Positions 1 through 10,400 of a stretch of DNA of 64,000 bases are shown here, one piece after another. Numbering within the stretch: the first letter of the stretch is position 1; each line of letters opens with the position of its first letter. The notes under the pieces were generated by a model. The model searched no databases. It worked only from the letters and a program-made list of their open reading frames with translations, and was not told where the DNA came from. This DNA comes from CAVZRC01 sp963777695 (GTDB lineage Bacteria; Planctomycetota; Planctomycetia; Isosphaerales; Isosphaeraceae). Position numbers and translations under genes: made by a program. Location of the stretch: assembly GCA_963777695.1 (NCBI GenBank), contig CAVZRC010000003.1, positions 4,464,001 through 4,528,000 on the forward strand. The letters run 5' to 3'.

Positions 1-405
1 CCCGCCGACGACCTCAACCGCCCTCACGACGCCTTCGCGAATCCCGCCCTCGTCATGGCGATCCTCGAAAACTGCAACATCATGTTCCAGTCGACGAGCA
101 CGAACATCGGCGACGACCACGGCTACCGATGGGCGATAGGGATCACCGGATACACCCTGTTCAACACCATCCAGACCCCGAACGACGCGCGGTTTCCGTT
201 CTCGGCCTGCCGGCTCGACGGTGATCCGCTAAACTATCCGGACAGCGGCTTCGCCTACGGCTCCAGCAGCGCCCATCCGGGCGGGATCAACGTCTGCTTC
301 GCCGATGGGAGCGTGAAGTTCATCAAGGACAGCATCAACCGGACGATCTGGTGGTCGCTGGGCACCAAGGGCAACGGCGAGGCCATCGGCGCCGAGAGCT
401 ACTGA
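1..405 (+). CDS. DUF1559 domain protein, C-terminal part (5' end outside window)
   Basis: The frame is open from base 1 and ends at TGA 403-405, so only the last 134 residues are visible. The tail carries the H-X9-DG signature (HPGGINVCFADG), the C-terminal hallmark of the planctomycete DUF1559 family. These proteins are pseudopilin-like, with an N-terminal methylation/type II secretion leader that lies upstream of this window. Function is not established beyond being exported and abundant in planctomycete genomes. The gene converges on the giant FG-GAP gene, whose stop codon is only 54 bp away. Confidence 0.9.
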   Translation, partial: PADDLNRPHDAFANPALVMAILENCNIMFQSTSTNIGDDHGYRWAIGITGYTLFNTIQTPNDARFPFSACRLDGDPLNYPDSGFAYGSSSAHPGGINVCFADGSVKFIKDSINRTIWWSLGTKGNGEAIGAESY

Positions 406-459
406 GGCGGATGCCGCTGGACCTCCGTCCGGCCCGCGCCGAAGGCCGGCGCCGGACGC

Positions 460-3400
460 TCAAGATCGTAGGGTTCGTCCCGAGATCCGACGCCTCTGGG
501 TATTTCGCGATCTCGAGGATCTCGAACCTTTGGGGAGCGTCCGTTGATGCGGGCCCACGAGGGGCGGATGTGTCGGCAAGCGATCGACAGAGCGGCGGTC
601 GGGCCACCACTTCCGAGCGGCCCTCCAACCGAACAAGGCGGATGAGATGACCAACATCCCGCCGAGCAGCCTCGCCCAGCCCGCGAGGTCCGTTCGAGAT
701 CGGTCCGACGGCACGGTTCGAGATCGTCCTCCATCGAGCACGGGAAGGCCCGACTGGACCACCTCCGCCCTCGCGACGGACTCCTGGTCGAGGTCGCTCT
801 CGCGTTCCGGTTTCCTGACGGACTCATCGCTCGCGGCCTGATCCGCTCGTGTGACCGCGACGGCGGCGAACTCCATGTCCCCCGGCCGGCGTGGCCACGC
901 GCCTCCCTGCATCTCGACCGCCGCGAGGACATCCTGCGGGACGCCGTCCAAGGCCCCATCGAGATCGGCAAGGTACCTCTTGAGATTGGAGCTTCGGGGT
1001 GAACGTGCCGGCGCATCCGGCCGGGGATTCACGACGGCACGCGGGGCCTCACTCATCGCCCCGTCGAACCTCGTCGGATTGCACCCTCCGGCACTCTCGA
1101 CGCTCGCTTCCGGGACGACGAGGAGGACGGCCACGGTCTCGATGACGCTGTTGTCCATCGGCATGATGTCGGAGATCTGTACGTAGGCCACGGGCGCGAG
1201 GTTGTTGACCAGGAATGTCAGCGGAGCCATGGTCGGGGAGATGATCTGCTGGAGCGTCACGGCGAGGCCGCCCAATGCGCCCGCCGCCGGAGCGGAGGCG
1301 CTCATCGGGGCGACGGCGGTTGTCTCCGTCTGCGACGATGTCTGAACTTGTGCGTTGATCCCCGTCGAGATCGTCTCGACGGCGAATGGACTGGCCGTGG
1401 ACGAGGGCGAAGACTCCCTGGTCGCCGCACCCTGTATCGGCGAAGACGGAGCGACCTCATCGCCAACCGGCGAAGCCATGGCCGACCCGAAGCCCAACTT
1501 GATGGACACCAGGACCACACCATCCGCGCCCGCGGCGCTGACGTAGAGGCGGAGGGAACCCGAGTCGTCGCGCGAGAGCACCAGGTCGGTCGGCTGCACT
1601 GAAGAGCCCAGGTAGACGGGTGGGGCCATCACCAGTCCGTCGGGACTCCCCAGGAGCACACTGATCGCATCATCGCCTTGATGGGCGATGAACAGCGTCG
1701 AGTAGCCGCTCCTGGAGGTCCCCATCACGGCGGCGATCGGGTCGGGACCCCCGCTAGGGATGTATTGCGCGGACGGGCTGCCGTCGAGGAAATCCGAGTA
1801 GTAGGTCAGGTCGCTCGACGCGGAGTCGAGGACGGCGAGGTCGAGGCCCGGGGCGTCGTCGAACGTGCCGACGAAGGCGCGGATCGGACTCGGGCCTGCC
1901 GGCAAGGTCAGCGGGTCCTGGTCGTCGAAAAAGCCGTCCCCGAGCCCGCGGAGGACGACCACATTGTCGCTCACCCGATCGACGGCGATGATGTCCGGGA
2001 TGCCATCGCCGTCGAGATCGGCGACGGTCGTCGAGACCGGCTCATCGCCGACGGCCAGCCGCGGACGAGGCTCGAGCTCCCAGTCCGCTCCCCGGCCCAC
2101 GCCGATGAAGACGCTCAAGTCGTTCGAGCCGGCATTCGCCACGATGAGATCGGGCACGCCGGTGTCGGTCAGGTCGGCGACGGTGAGGCCCACCGGATCC
2201 GTCCCGGTGAAGAACTTCAGCGGGGCCTCGAACTCGTTGCCGCCCAGGCCGAGATAGACGAGGATGTCGTTCTCGCCCTGGTTGACCACGATGATGTCGG
2301 GGTTGCCGTCGCCGTTGAGGTCGGCGACGGCCACCGCTCCGGGGGCTTCCAGCCCCTGGCTCCTCCCCTGCACGAAGCTCTGCGTCTCGCCGTAGTCGAT
2401 CGAGAGCTGGTCGATCGACGTGTCGCTCAGGACGAAATCGGGCTGGCCGTCGCTATTGAAATCGCCGACCGCCAGGCTGACGGCCTGGTCGGCGCGCTCA
2501 TAAGGCTGGAACGTGCCGTCGCCGTTGCCGATGATGATCAGCAAGTCGCCCTGGCCGTTGCTGACCAGCAGGTCCGGGATGCCGTCGCCGTTGACGTCGC
2601 GCACGGCGATACCCGTCGGGTCGTTGCCGGCGTTGACCGCGGGCATGGTGATGAATCCCCCCCGGCCATTGTTCAAGAAGATCGAGATATCCTGGCTCCC
2701 CTGATTGAGGACGACCAGGTCGGTCAAGCCATCCTTGGTGAGGGCCGCGGCCACGACCTGGGTCGGGTTGACACCGGTCGAGTCGCTCGTCGCGAGCGTG
2801 GGGTTTGCCAGGCCGCCGTCGGGAATGCCATCGAGGAGCGAGATGCGATCCGACCCGCTCTGGACCGAGACGACATCGGTGAGCCCCGAGGCGTCGAAGA
2901 CGCCGGTGGTCACACCGATCGGGTCGTCGTCGGTGTGGGGGACCTGGTTTCCATCCTGGGAGACCAGGACCGCGGCGCCGAGCCCGGCGGGGAGGAGGAC
3001 CTCGGGGCTGAACTGCCGCCCGGGGCCTCCATAGAAGACGCTGAGATCGCCCGAGTAGGTGTTGGAAACTACCAGGTCGGGCCAGTCGTCGGAGTTCAGG
3101 TCGGCGATCGCGGCCTCGGACGGTGCGTAGCCGACGTCGAGCGGGGTCGCATGCTCACTGAACGTGCCGTCGGGATTCTGGTAGAGCACGATCAACCGGT
3201 CGTTGCCGCGATCCACCAGCACCAGGTCGTCCAGGCCGTCCTGGTCGAGATCGCCCGCGGCCATCGACACCAGCAGCGAGGCGCCGGTCACGGTGATCGA
3301 CCGTGCCTCGATCGAGGCGCCGGGACCCTGGGCCACACTGAAGAGCCAGATCCGCGGCTGATCTTGCTCGAGTGCCGCCAGGACGGGCCCGTATCTCGTG

Positions 3401-6400
3401 TTGACCAGGGCGATGTCGCTGAAGCGGACGCCGAGATTCTGGCCGATGATCTGGGGCGGCTCGAACTGGCCCGGAGAGCCGGGCTGTCCCAGTCGCAAGA
3501 GCAATTGGCCCTTCTGGTCCACTCCGAAGACGTCGGGCGTCCCGTCGTCGTTCCAGTCAACGATGATCGGCGCGGCCTGGGGAAAAGGGGCCGAGAGCTC
3601 GAATGCTGCGACTTGCAAATTACCAGTACCGAGCTCCACGAGGACCTGGCTACTCGAGTCGGAGAGGAATGCCACGTCCGGCCTTCCATCGCTGGTGAAC
3701 TCGCCGACGACTACGCCGATGGGCTCGGCCTCGAGCGGGATGGTCATACGCCTGACGAGCACGCCGTCGGGCCCGATCAGTAGACCCACGGCGTCCTGGG
3801 AGTCGCTACTAGCGGCGGCCAGGCCGAGACCCGTTGGGTAGGCGGGCGTCGCGAAGGCCTCGAGGAATTCCGGAGCTTCTCCGACATCGAACGAGACGGG
3901 GGCGGCGAAGGTCCCGCCGCCCAGGCCCAGGAGGACGACGACCTCGTCCTCCTCCTCATCGGCGACGGCCAGGTCGAGCCGGCCGTCGCCGGTGAAGTCG
4001 CCAACGGCCAGTGCCGAAGGGGCATGGCCGCCGTAGTCGACCGTCTGGGGTGAGAAGTTTCCGCCGCCGAGACCCCACAGGATCGTCAGGTCGCCCGATG
4101 TGCGATCGGCCGTGACAAGGTCGGTGTAGCCGTCGCCGTTGAAGTCCGCGGCCACCAGTGCGACCGGCTCGACGCCGACCGGGTATCGCCGCGCCGGCAG
4201 GAACGTCCCATCACCGCGACCGATCAGTACCGCGACGTCGTCGGAGAGCTCGTCGGCGACGGCGATGTCCGTGATCCCGTTCCCGAGGAAGTCCCCCGCG
4301 ACGATCGCGTGCGGCGCTTCGCCGACGGCCAAGGTGATCGGGTCGCCGAACGTCCCGTCTCCAAGTCCGAAGTAGACCTCGACGTCGTCCGAGCCGGCGT
4401 CGGCGACGGCCAGGTCCGGGACGCCGTCTCCGTTGAAGTCGCCGACGACCAGCCCTGAAGGTTCGCCCCCCACCGCGAGCGTCTGGCCGATCGTGAACGA
4501 ACCATCACCTTTGCCGATCATGATAGTCACGGTTTCGTTCATGGGATTGGCGACGGCCAGGTCGAGCCGCCCGTCATCGTTGAAGTCGGCGGTGACCATC
4601 GCAATCTGAGACGCGCCGGAAGCGATCTGCACGGGAGCATCAAACACGCCGCCACCTTCGTTGAGCAAGATGCTGACGCCATCGGATTGGTAGCCAGCCG
4701 CGGCGATATCGAGCTTGCCATTGCCGGTGAAGTCGCCAACTGCCAGGTCGTAAGATTGCGGATCCGAGGGGAGTTCGATCGCAGGCAGGAACGTGCCGTC
4801 GCCCCGTCCCAGTAGCATCGAGAGGTCGTTGCTGCCGACGTTGCCCGTGAGGATGTCGAGTATGCCGTTACCGGTGAAGTCGCCCAGTACGACCGGATAC
4901 GGAGTCTCACCGACGGGATAGGTTCCTCCGGTATGGAATGTGCCGTCGCCATTGCCGAGCAGGACCGTGACGTACGAGGGGTCGAACGCATAGGAGTCGG
5001 AAACGACCAGGTCGGGAATGCCGTTCCCGGTGAGGTCACCGACCGCTATCCACGACGGCCCCGGGCCCGCCCATATGCTCGTGGCCGGGGCGTAGCTCCT
5101 CGGTCCGGTCGCGAAGAAGATCGACACATCGCTGCCGGTATGGGGGATGGCGATGTCGGGCCATGGCCCGCCGTTCAGGTCAGCAACGACGGGATCGCCC
5201 GGCTGGCTACCGGCCGGGAGGACCACCTGATTCTGGAACGTCCCGTCGCCATTGCCGTAGAAGATCGAGAGCGTGTCGGAGAGGGCGTTCACGACCACCA
5301 GACCAGTCCGGCCGTTTCCTTCCAGGTCGGCCGACGTGATGTAATAGGGCTGGACCCCCGCCACCAGCTTCTCCTCGAGCCGGAACGTGCCGTCGCCGTT
5401 ACCAAGGAGGATCGACACGGTGTCCTCGATGCTATTCGTCACGGCCAGATCCGGGATTCCGTCCCCGTTGAAGTCGCCGATCGTGACTCCGAAGGCCCCC
5501 AGCCCGACCGGGATGAGGATCGGCGAGCGGAAGGTGCCGTCTCCCCGTCCCAGCAGGATCGACACATCGTTGGTACCGTGGTCAACGACGATCAGGTCCT
5601 GGATGCCGTTGCCGGTAAGGTCGGCCGAGACCACGCTCTCCGGAGATGTCGGGACCGAGGTCTGGCTCGGAGTCTGAAAGGTCCCGTCGCCGTTGCCCAG
5701 GAGCACGGGGACCGTCAGGTTGATGAGGTCGGTGGCGATGAGGTCGGTCCGACCGTCGCCGGTGAGGTCGGCCGCGGCGATGCCACCCGTCGCGGCCCCC
5801 GTCGGCACATCGTCCGGCGGTTGGAAGGCCCCATTCCCGTGATTGAAGAAGATCGAGATCTCGCCGGCCCCGTAGCTACTCGCCGCCAGATCGATCCGGC
5901 CGTCGCCGTTGAAGTCCGCGGCGATCAGCGAGTAGGGGAAACTGTCGGTCTGGAGCACGGTCGAGGGGACGAACCAACCATTCTGGTTCTGAAAGACCCT
6001 CACCGTGTTGTCGCCGGCGCAAGCGACCGCCAGGTCGAGTTGACCGTCGCCGTCGAGGTCGGCCGCGATCAGCGAGGTGGGCGACGGACCGGTCTGGAAC
6101 TGCTGGGCCGGCGTAAAGGTCCCGTCGCCATGGCCCTGGAAGATTGCCAACTGGGACGAGCCGGTGGTCGCCACCGCGAGGTCGATCTGGCCGTCGCCGT
6201 CGAAGTCGCCCGCCACCACCGAGGCGGGGTCCAAGCCCGTGTGGATGGCGACACCCTGTGCGAACGTCCCGTCACCTCTACCAATCAGGATCTTTACATC
6301 ATTTCCGTTAGAGTCCGTGACGGCCAGGTCGGGGTGGCCGTCGCCGTTGAAGTCGCCGACCGCCACGCTGGTCGGGCTATCGCCCGCAGGGATCTCGATC

Positions 6401-7224
6401 GCGGGCTGGAAGGTGCCGTCGCCGTTGCCCAGCACGACCGACACGTCATTCGAGCCCGAGTTGGCGGTGATGATATCCTGGATGCCGTTGCCCGTCAGAT
6501 CGGCCGTCGTCACGAAGACCGGATTGGAGCCCACGGAGACCGCGATGGGCGGTTGAAATGTCCCGTCACCGACGCCCATGTAGACGAGCACCTGCTCGAC
6601 GTAGTAGCCCGACACGATCACGTCGGGGATCCCGTCGCCACTAAGGACAGCCGCGGCGACCGAGTACGAACCATAGTCGGCGCCGAGAGGTTGAGACGGC
6701 GCAGTTGCGATCGTGAAGCTCGTCTCCATGGTGAACGAGCCGCTGCCGGTCTCGTCCTGAACCATCAGGAAGTAGTCGCCGACGGTCACATGCACGGCGA
6801 CTCGGTCGTTCGGATCCTGGGGAGAGGAGGCCTCGCTCTGGATGAGCATGTTGCCCTGGCCATCGAGCAGGGAGAGCCGAGTGTCGAACCCCAGGGCATC
6901 GACCTGGGCGACGAGGAGTCCGTCGTCGCCGACACTGACGTGGTAGAGTTCGGTCGAACCGACCCCCAGCAGTTGACCAGCGACGGTGCTGTTCGGATCG
7001 GAGGGCAGGTCGATGGCCGCCGCGGCCAGCCCCGGGGCGACGCTGGGGCAGCGACGGCTCTCTAACTCCTCGATCACGATGCAATGCCCGGCGAGGGACC
7101 GCCGCGCGAGATCCCGCCTTCGGGCGACGAGCCTGCGAGGAGCATCTCGACCGTCGGACGATCGGTGGATGCTCGGCATCGCGGTCAGACTCCATTTACC
7201 GACGGCCTTGCCCAGGCCTCCCAT
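460..7224 (-). CDS. Giant FG-GAP/VCBS repeat surface protein (intact copy)
   Basis: About 2,254 residues. I chose ATG 7224 because a GAGGGAGGGG Shine-Dalgarno lies 7 nt upstream; ATG 7179 is an alternative. The N-terminus has a basic segment ending in IEELESRRCPS, matching the LEPR/LEDR-type motif at the start of planctomycete giant surface proteins. A segment resembling the bacterial pre-peptidase C-terminal (PPC) domain follows at roughly residues 60-170. The rest is roughly thirty FG-GAP/VCBS units with D-x-D/N-x-DG-x-x-D calcium loops and recurring GNGDGTF, expected to fold into beta-propellers. Near the C-terminus, one hydrophobic helix (ARLLGGMLVISSALFGW) and a basic tail look like a membrane anchor. 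Adhesion or cell-surface function is inference. It is a tandem paralogue of the transposon-split copy upstream. Confidence 0.9.
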   Translation of the reverse strand: MGGLGKAVGKWSLTAMPSIHRSSDGRDAPRRLVARRRDLARRSLAGHCIVIEELESRRCPSVAPGLAAAAIDLPSDPNSTVAGQLLGVGSTELYHVSVGDDGLLVAQVDALGFDTRLSLLDGQGNMLIQSEASSPQDPNDRVAVHVTVGDYFLMVQDETGSGSFTMETSFTIATAPSQPLGADYGSYSVAAAVLSGDGIPDVIVSGYYVEQVLVYMGVGDGTFQPPIAVSVGSNPVFVTTADLTGNGIQDIITANSGSNDVSVVLGNGDGTFQPAIEIPAGDSPTSVAVGDFNGDGHPDLAVTDSNGNDVKILIGRGDGTFAQGVAIHTGLDPASVVAGDFDGDGQIDLAVATTGSSQLAIFQGHGDGTFTPAQQFQTGPSPTSLIAADLDGDGQLDLAVACAGDNTVRVFQNQNGWFVPSTVLQTDSFPYSLIAADFNGDGRIDLAASSYGAGEISIFFNHGNGAFQPPDDVPTGAATGGIAAADLTGDGRTDLIATDLINLTVPVLLGNGDGTFQTPSQTSVPTSPESVVSADLTGNGIQDLIVVDHGTNDVSILLGRGDGTFRSPILIPVGLGAFGVTIGDFNGDGIPDLAVTNSIEDTVSILLGNGDGTFRLEEKLVAGVQPYYITSADLEGNGRTGLVVVNALSDTLSIFYGNGDGTFQNQVVLPAGSQPGDPVVADLNGGPWPDIAIPHTGSDVSIFFATGPRSYAPATSIWAGPGPSWIAVGDLTGNGIPDLVVSDSYAFDPSYVTVLLGNGDGTFHTGGTYPVGETPYPVVLGDFTGNGILDILTGNVGSNDLSMLLGRGDGTFLPAIELPSDPQSYDLAVGDFTGNGKLDIAAAGYQSDGVSILLNEGGGVFDAPVQIASGASQIAMVTADFNDDGRLDLAVANPMNETVTIMIGKGDGSFTIGQTLAVGGEPSGLVVGDFNGDGVPDLAVADAGSDDVEVYFGLGDGTFGDPITLAVGEAPHAIVAGDFLGNGITDIAVADELSDDVAVLIGRGDGTFLPARRYPVGVEPVALVAADFNGDGYTDLVTADRTSGDLTILWGLGGGNFSPQTVDYGGHAPSALAVGDFTGDGRLDLAVADEEEDEVVVLLGLGGGTFAAPVSFDVGEAPEFLEAFATPAYPTGLGLAAASSDSQDAVGLLIGPDGVLVRRMTIPLEAEPIGVVVGEFTSDGRPDVAFLSDSSSQVLVELGTGNLQVAAFELSAPFPQAAPIIVDWNDDGTPDVFGVDQKGQLLLRLGQPGSPGQFEPPQIIGQNLGVRFSDIALVNTRYGPVLAALEQDQPRIWLFSVAQGPGASIEARSITVTGASLLVSMAAGDLDQDGLDDLVLVDRGNDRLIVLYQNPDGTFSEHATPLDVGYAPSEAAIADLNSDDWPDLVVSNTYSGDLSVFYGGPGRQFSPEVLLPAGLGAAVLVSQDGNQVPHTDDDPIGVTTGVFDASGLTDVVSVQSGSDRISLLDGIPDGGLANPTLATSDSTGVNPTQVVAAALTKDGLTDLVVLNQGSQDISIFLNNGRGGFITMPAVNAGNDPTGIAVRDVNGDGIPDLLVSNGQGDLLIIIGNGDGTFQPYERADQAVSLAVGDFNSDGQPDFVLSDTSIDQLSIDYGETQSFVQGRSQGLEAPGAVAVADLNGDGNPDIIVVNQGENDILVYLGLGGNEFEAPLKFFTGTDPVGLTVADLTDTGVPDLIVANAGSNDLSVFIGVGRGADWELEPRPRLAVGDEPVSTTVADLDGDGIPDIIAVDRVSDNVVVLRGLGDGFFDDQDPLTLPAGPSPIRAFVGTFDDAPGLDLAVLDSASSDLTYYSDFLDGSPSAQYIPSGGPDPIAAVMGTSRSGYSTLFIAHQGDDAISVLLGSPDGLVMAPPVYLGSSVQPTDLVLSRDDSGSLRLYVSAAGADGVVLVSIKLGFGSAMASPVGDEVAPSSPIQGAATRESSPSSTASPFAVETISTGINAQVQTSSQTETTAVAPMSASAPAAGALGGLAVTLQQIISPTMAPLTFLVNNLAPVAYVQISDIMPMDNSVIETVAVLLVVPEASVESAGGCNPTRFDGAMSEAPRAVVNPRPDAPARSPRSSNLKRYLADLDGALDGVPQDVLAAVEMQGGAWPRRPGDMEFAAVAVTRADQAASDESVRKPERESDLDQESVARAEVVQSGLPVLDGGRSRTVPSDRSRTDLAGWARLLGGMLVISSALFGWRAARKWWPDRRSVDRLPTHPPLVGPHQRTLPKGSRSSRSRNTQRRRISGRTLRS

Positions 7225-7397
7225 GAAATGACCCCTCCCTCGTCGGGGTTGGCGAGTTCGGATGGCCAGTCCGACTCGTGGTGTCCGTCGGTTGTCGAGG
7301 CGATTCCCAAGAAGGCTCGCGTCGAAAGGAAGTGAAACGGCTCGGACTGTCCAGACCTCACCCATTCAATTACAGGTCACGATCGCCGTGTCCTGGG

Positions 7398-7428
7398 CAC
7401 GATTCCCGATCACCGTTTCGGAATCGTG
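7398..7428. repeat. Intergenic hairpin between the tandem FG-GAP genes
   Basis: Perfect 9-bp arms CACGATTCC (7398-7406) and GGAATCGTG (7420-7428) enclose a 13-nt loop in the 249-bp gap between the stop of the upstream FG-GAP copy and the start of the downstream one. There is no T-tract, so a Rho-independent terminator is not supported. It may slow or attenuate read-through, or bind a protein. Confidence 0.4.
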
Positions 7429-7473
7429 GACGGCGTGGTGATTCCGCAACGGAGGGCTTGCTGATCGGGCCCC

Positions 7474-10400
7474 TCATCGGCTACTCGATGGTGACCGTTC
7501 GTGAGCCTGCCGCTCCCGGCGATTGGTCCCGGCACCCAATCGTGCCGCTGCCGAGCGCCTCAACGCCTTCGAGCGTGTCGTCAAATGCGGGCGGCGGAAC
7601 GACGAGACCGACTCACGGTCCGAGACAGATCGCAGCCTCAGCCACTGTGGTCGAGCGACCTTCCAGCCGAGGACCGCGGAGGAGACGACCAGGATCCCAC
7701 CAAGGAGTCTCGCCCAGCCGAAACCGTCCCAAGCGGCCGTGTGCTCCGGCACCGGTCGGAGGCTTTCTCCCTCGCGCCTGCCGAGGTCCGAGAGGACGAT
7801 TTCCGCCCTCGAATCAGGCTCGTGGGTCGGGTCGCGGCCGGGGCCACGGCGGACCGCAGTGCCGGGGAGTTCTGGCACGACCGGTCGGGCGACGATGTCC
7901 GTGACGGCATCAATCTCCGGATGCGCCGGCCAACCCGCCGATCGGGGCGCCGCTCCGTCCCTCGGCTCGTCTGCCACAAGGACCTCCTGCGGCACCCGGT
8001 CCAGGGCGACATCGAGGGCGGAGAGGAACCTTTCGAGGTTCGAGCCATTGGAGGAAGAATCTCGCCCTTCCGGCCGCTTTCGCTCGACCGGAGGCGAGAC
8101 GATGCTCATCGAGCCGTCGAGTGATGGGAGTCCATTGCCGATCGCTCTTTCGCCCGACGCCTCCGGGACGACGAGCAGCACCGCAACACTCTCGATGGCG
8201 CCGTTGTCCAGCGGCAGGATGTCGGAGATCTGGACGTAGGACATCGGCACGGGGTTGTTGACCGGGAACGTCATCGGTGCCATGGAAGGCGTGATGACCT
8301 GCTGGAGCGTCGTGGCAAAGTCGCCGAGGGAGTTCACCGCCTGCGACGATGCACTCGCCATCGGGGCCGCGACGGTTTCCGCCTGAGTTGATGCCTGGAA
8401 CTGCGCGTTGATGCCCGTCGAGACCGTCTCGACGGCGAACGGGCCGTCCGTGGTCGAGAGCGAAGACTCCCTGGCCCCTGCGCCTTGCGTCGTCACCGCC
8501 GGTACGGCCGCAACGCCCCCCGAGGAAGCCACGCTCGCCCCGACGCCCAGCGTGATGGTAACGAGGATCACACCATCCGCGCCCGCGGCGCTGACGTAGA
8601 GGCGAAGGGAACCCGAGTCGTCGCGCGAGAGCACCAGGTCGGTCGGCTGCACTGAGGAGCCCAGGTTCACCGAATCGGCCAGGAACAGTCCATCGGGGCT
8701 GCCCACGAGCACGCTGATCGCATCGTCGCCTTGATGGGCGACGAACAGGGTCGAGTAGCCGTACCGGGTCGTGCCCATCACCCCGGCGATCGGGTCGGAA
8801 CCTCCCGTAAGAATGGACTCCGCGGACGGGCTGCCGTCGAGGAAATCCGAGTAGTAGGTCAGGTCGCTCGACGCGGAGTCGAGGACGGCGAGATCGAGGC
8901 CCGGGGCGTCGTCGAACGTGCCGACGAAGGCGCGGATCGGACTCGGGCCTGCAGGCAAGGTCAGCGGGTCCTGGTCGTCGAAAAAGCCGTCCCCGAGCCC
9001 GCGGAGGACGACCACATTGTCGCTCACCCGATCGACGGCGATGATGTCCGGGATGCCATCGCCGTCGAGATCGGCGACGGTCGCCGAGACCGGCTCATCG
9101 CCGACGGCCAGCCGCGGACGAGGCTCGAGCTCCCAGCTCGCTCCCCGGCCCACGCCGATGAAGACGCTCAAGTCGTTCGAGCCGGCATTCGCCACGATGA
9201 GATCGGGCACGCCGGTGTCGGTCAGGTCGGCGACGGTGAGGCCCACCGGATCCGTCCCGGTGAAGAACTTCAGCGGGGCCTCGAACTCGTTGCCGCCCAG
9301 GCCGAGGTAGACGAGGATGTCGTTCTCGCCCTGGTTGACCACGATGATGTCGGGATCGCCGTCCCCGTTGAGGTCGGCGACGGCCACCGCTCCGGGGGCT
9401 TCCAGCCCCTGGCTCCTCCCCTGCACGAAGCTCTGCGTCTCGCCGTAGTCGATCGAGAGCTGGTCGATCGACGTGTCGCTCAGGACGAAATCGGGCTGGC
9501 CGCCCTTGCTGAAATCGCCGACCGCCAGGCTGACCGTCTGGTCGGCCCGCTCATAGGGCTGGAAGGTGCCGTCGCCGTCGCCGATGATGATCAACAGGTC
9601 GCCCTGGCCGTTGCTGACCAGCAGGTCCGGGATGCCGTCGCCGTTGACGTCGCGCACGGCGATACCCCTCGGGTCGTTGCCGGCGTCGACCGTGGGCATC
9701 GTGATGAATCCCCCCTTGCCGTCGTTCAAGAAGATCGAGATATCCTGGCTCCCCTGATTGAGGACGACCAGGTCGGTCAAGCCATCCTTGGTGAGGGCCG
9801 CGGCCACGACCTGGGTCGGGTCGACACCGGTCGAGTCGCTCGTCGCGAGCGTGGGGTTTGCCAGGCCGCCGTCGGGAATGCCATCGAGGAGCGAGATGCG
9901 ATCCGACCCGCTCTGGACCGAGACGACATCGGTGAGTCCCGAGGCGTCGAAGACGCCGGTGGTCACGCCGATCGGGTCGTCGTCGGTGTGGGGGACCTGG
10001 TTTCCATCCTGGGAGACCAGGACCGCGGCGCCGAGCCCGGCGGGTAGGAGGACCTCGGGGCTGAACTGCCGCCCGGGGCCTCCATAGAAGACGCTGAGGT
10101 CGCCCGAGTAGGTGTTGGACACCACCAGGTCGGGCCAGCCGTCGGAGTTCAGGTCGGCGATCGCGACCTCGGACGGCGCGTAGCCGACGTCGAGCCGGGG
10201 CCCATCCTCGCCGAACGTTCCGTCGGGATTCTGGTAGAGCACGATCAACTGGTCGTTGCCGCGATCCACCAGCATCAGGTCGTCCAGGCCGTCGTGGTCG
10301 AGATCGCCCGCGGTCATTGACACCAGCAGCGAGGCGCCGGTCACGGTGATCGACCGTGCCTCGATCGAGGCGCCGGGACCCTGGGCGACGCTGAAGAGCC

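Noticed and set aside
1678..3783. Long plus-strand frame of 701 codons opposite the giant FG-GAP gene
   Set aside because: It is the antisense shadow of a repeat-rich, GC-rich minus-strand gene. Its translation is an Arg/Asp/Val-rich periodic sequence with no fold motifs. The same holds for 4933-7065, 8731-10047, 15927-17153 and 39992-42511 on the plus strand.
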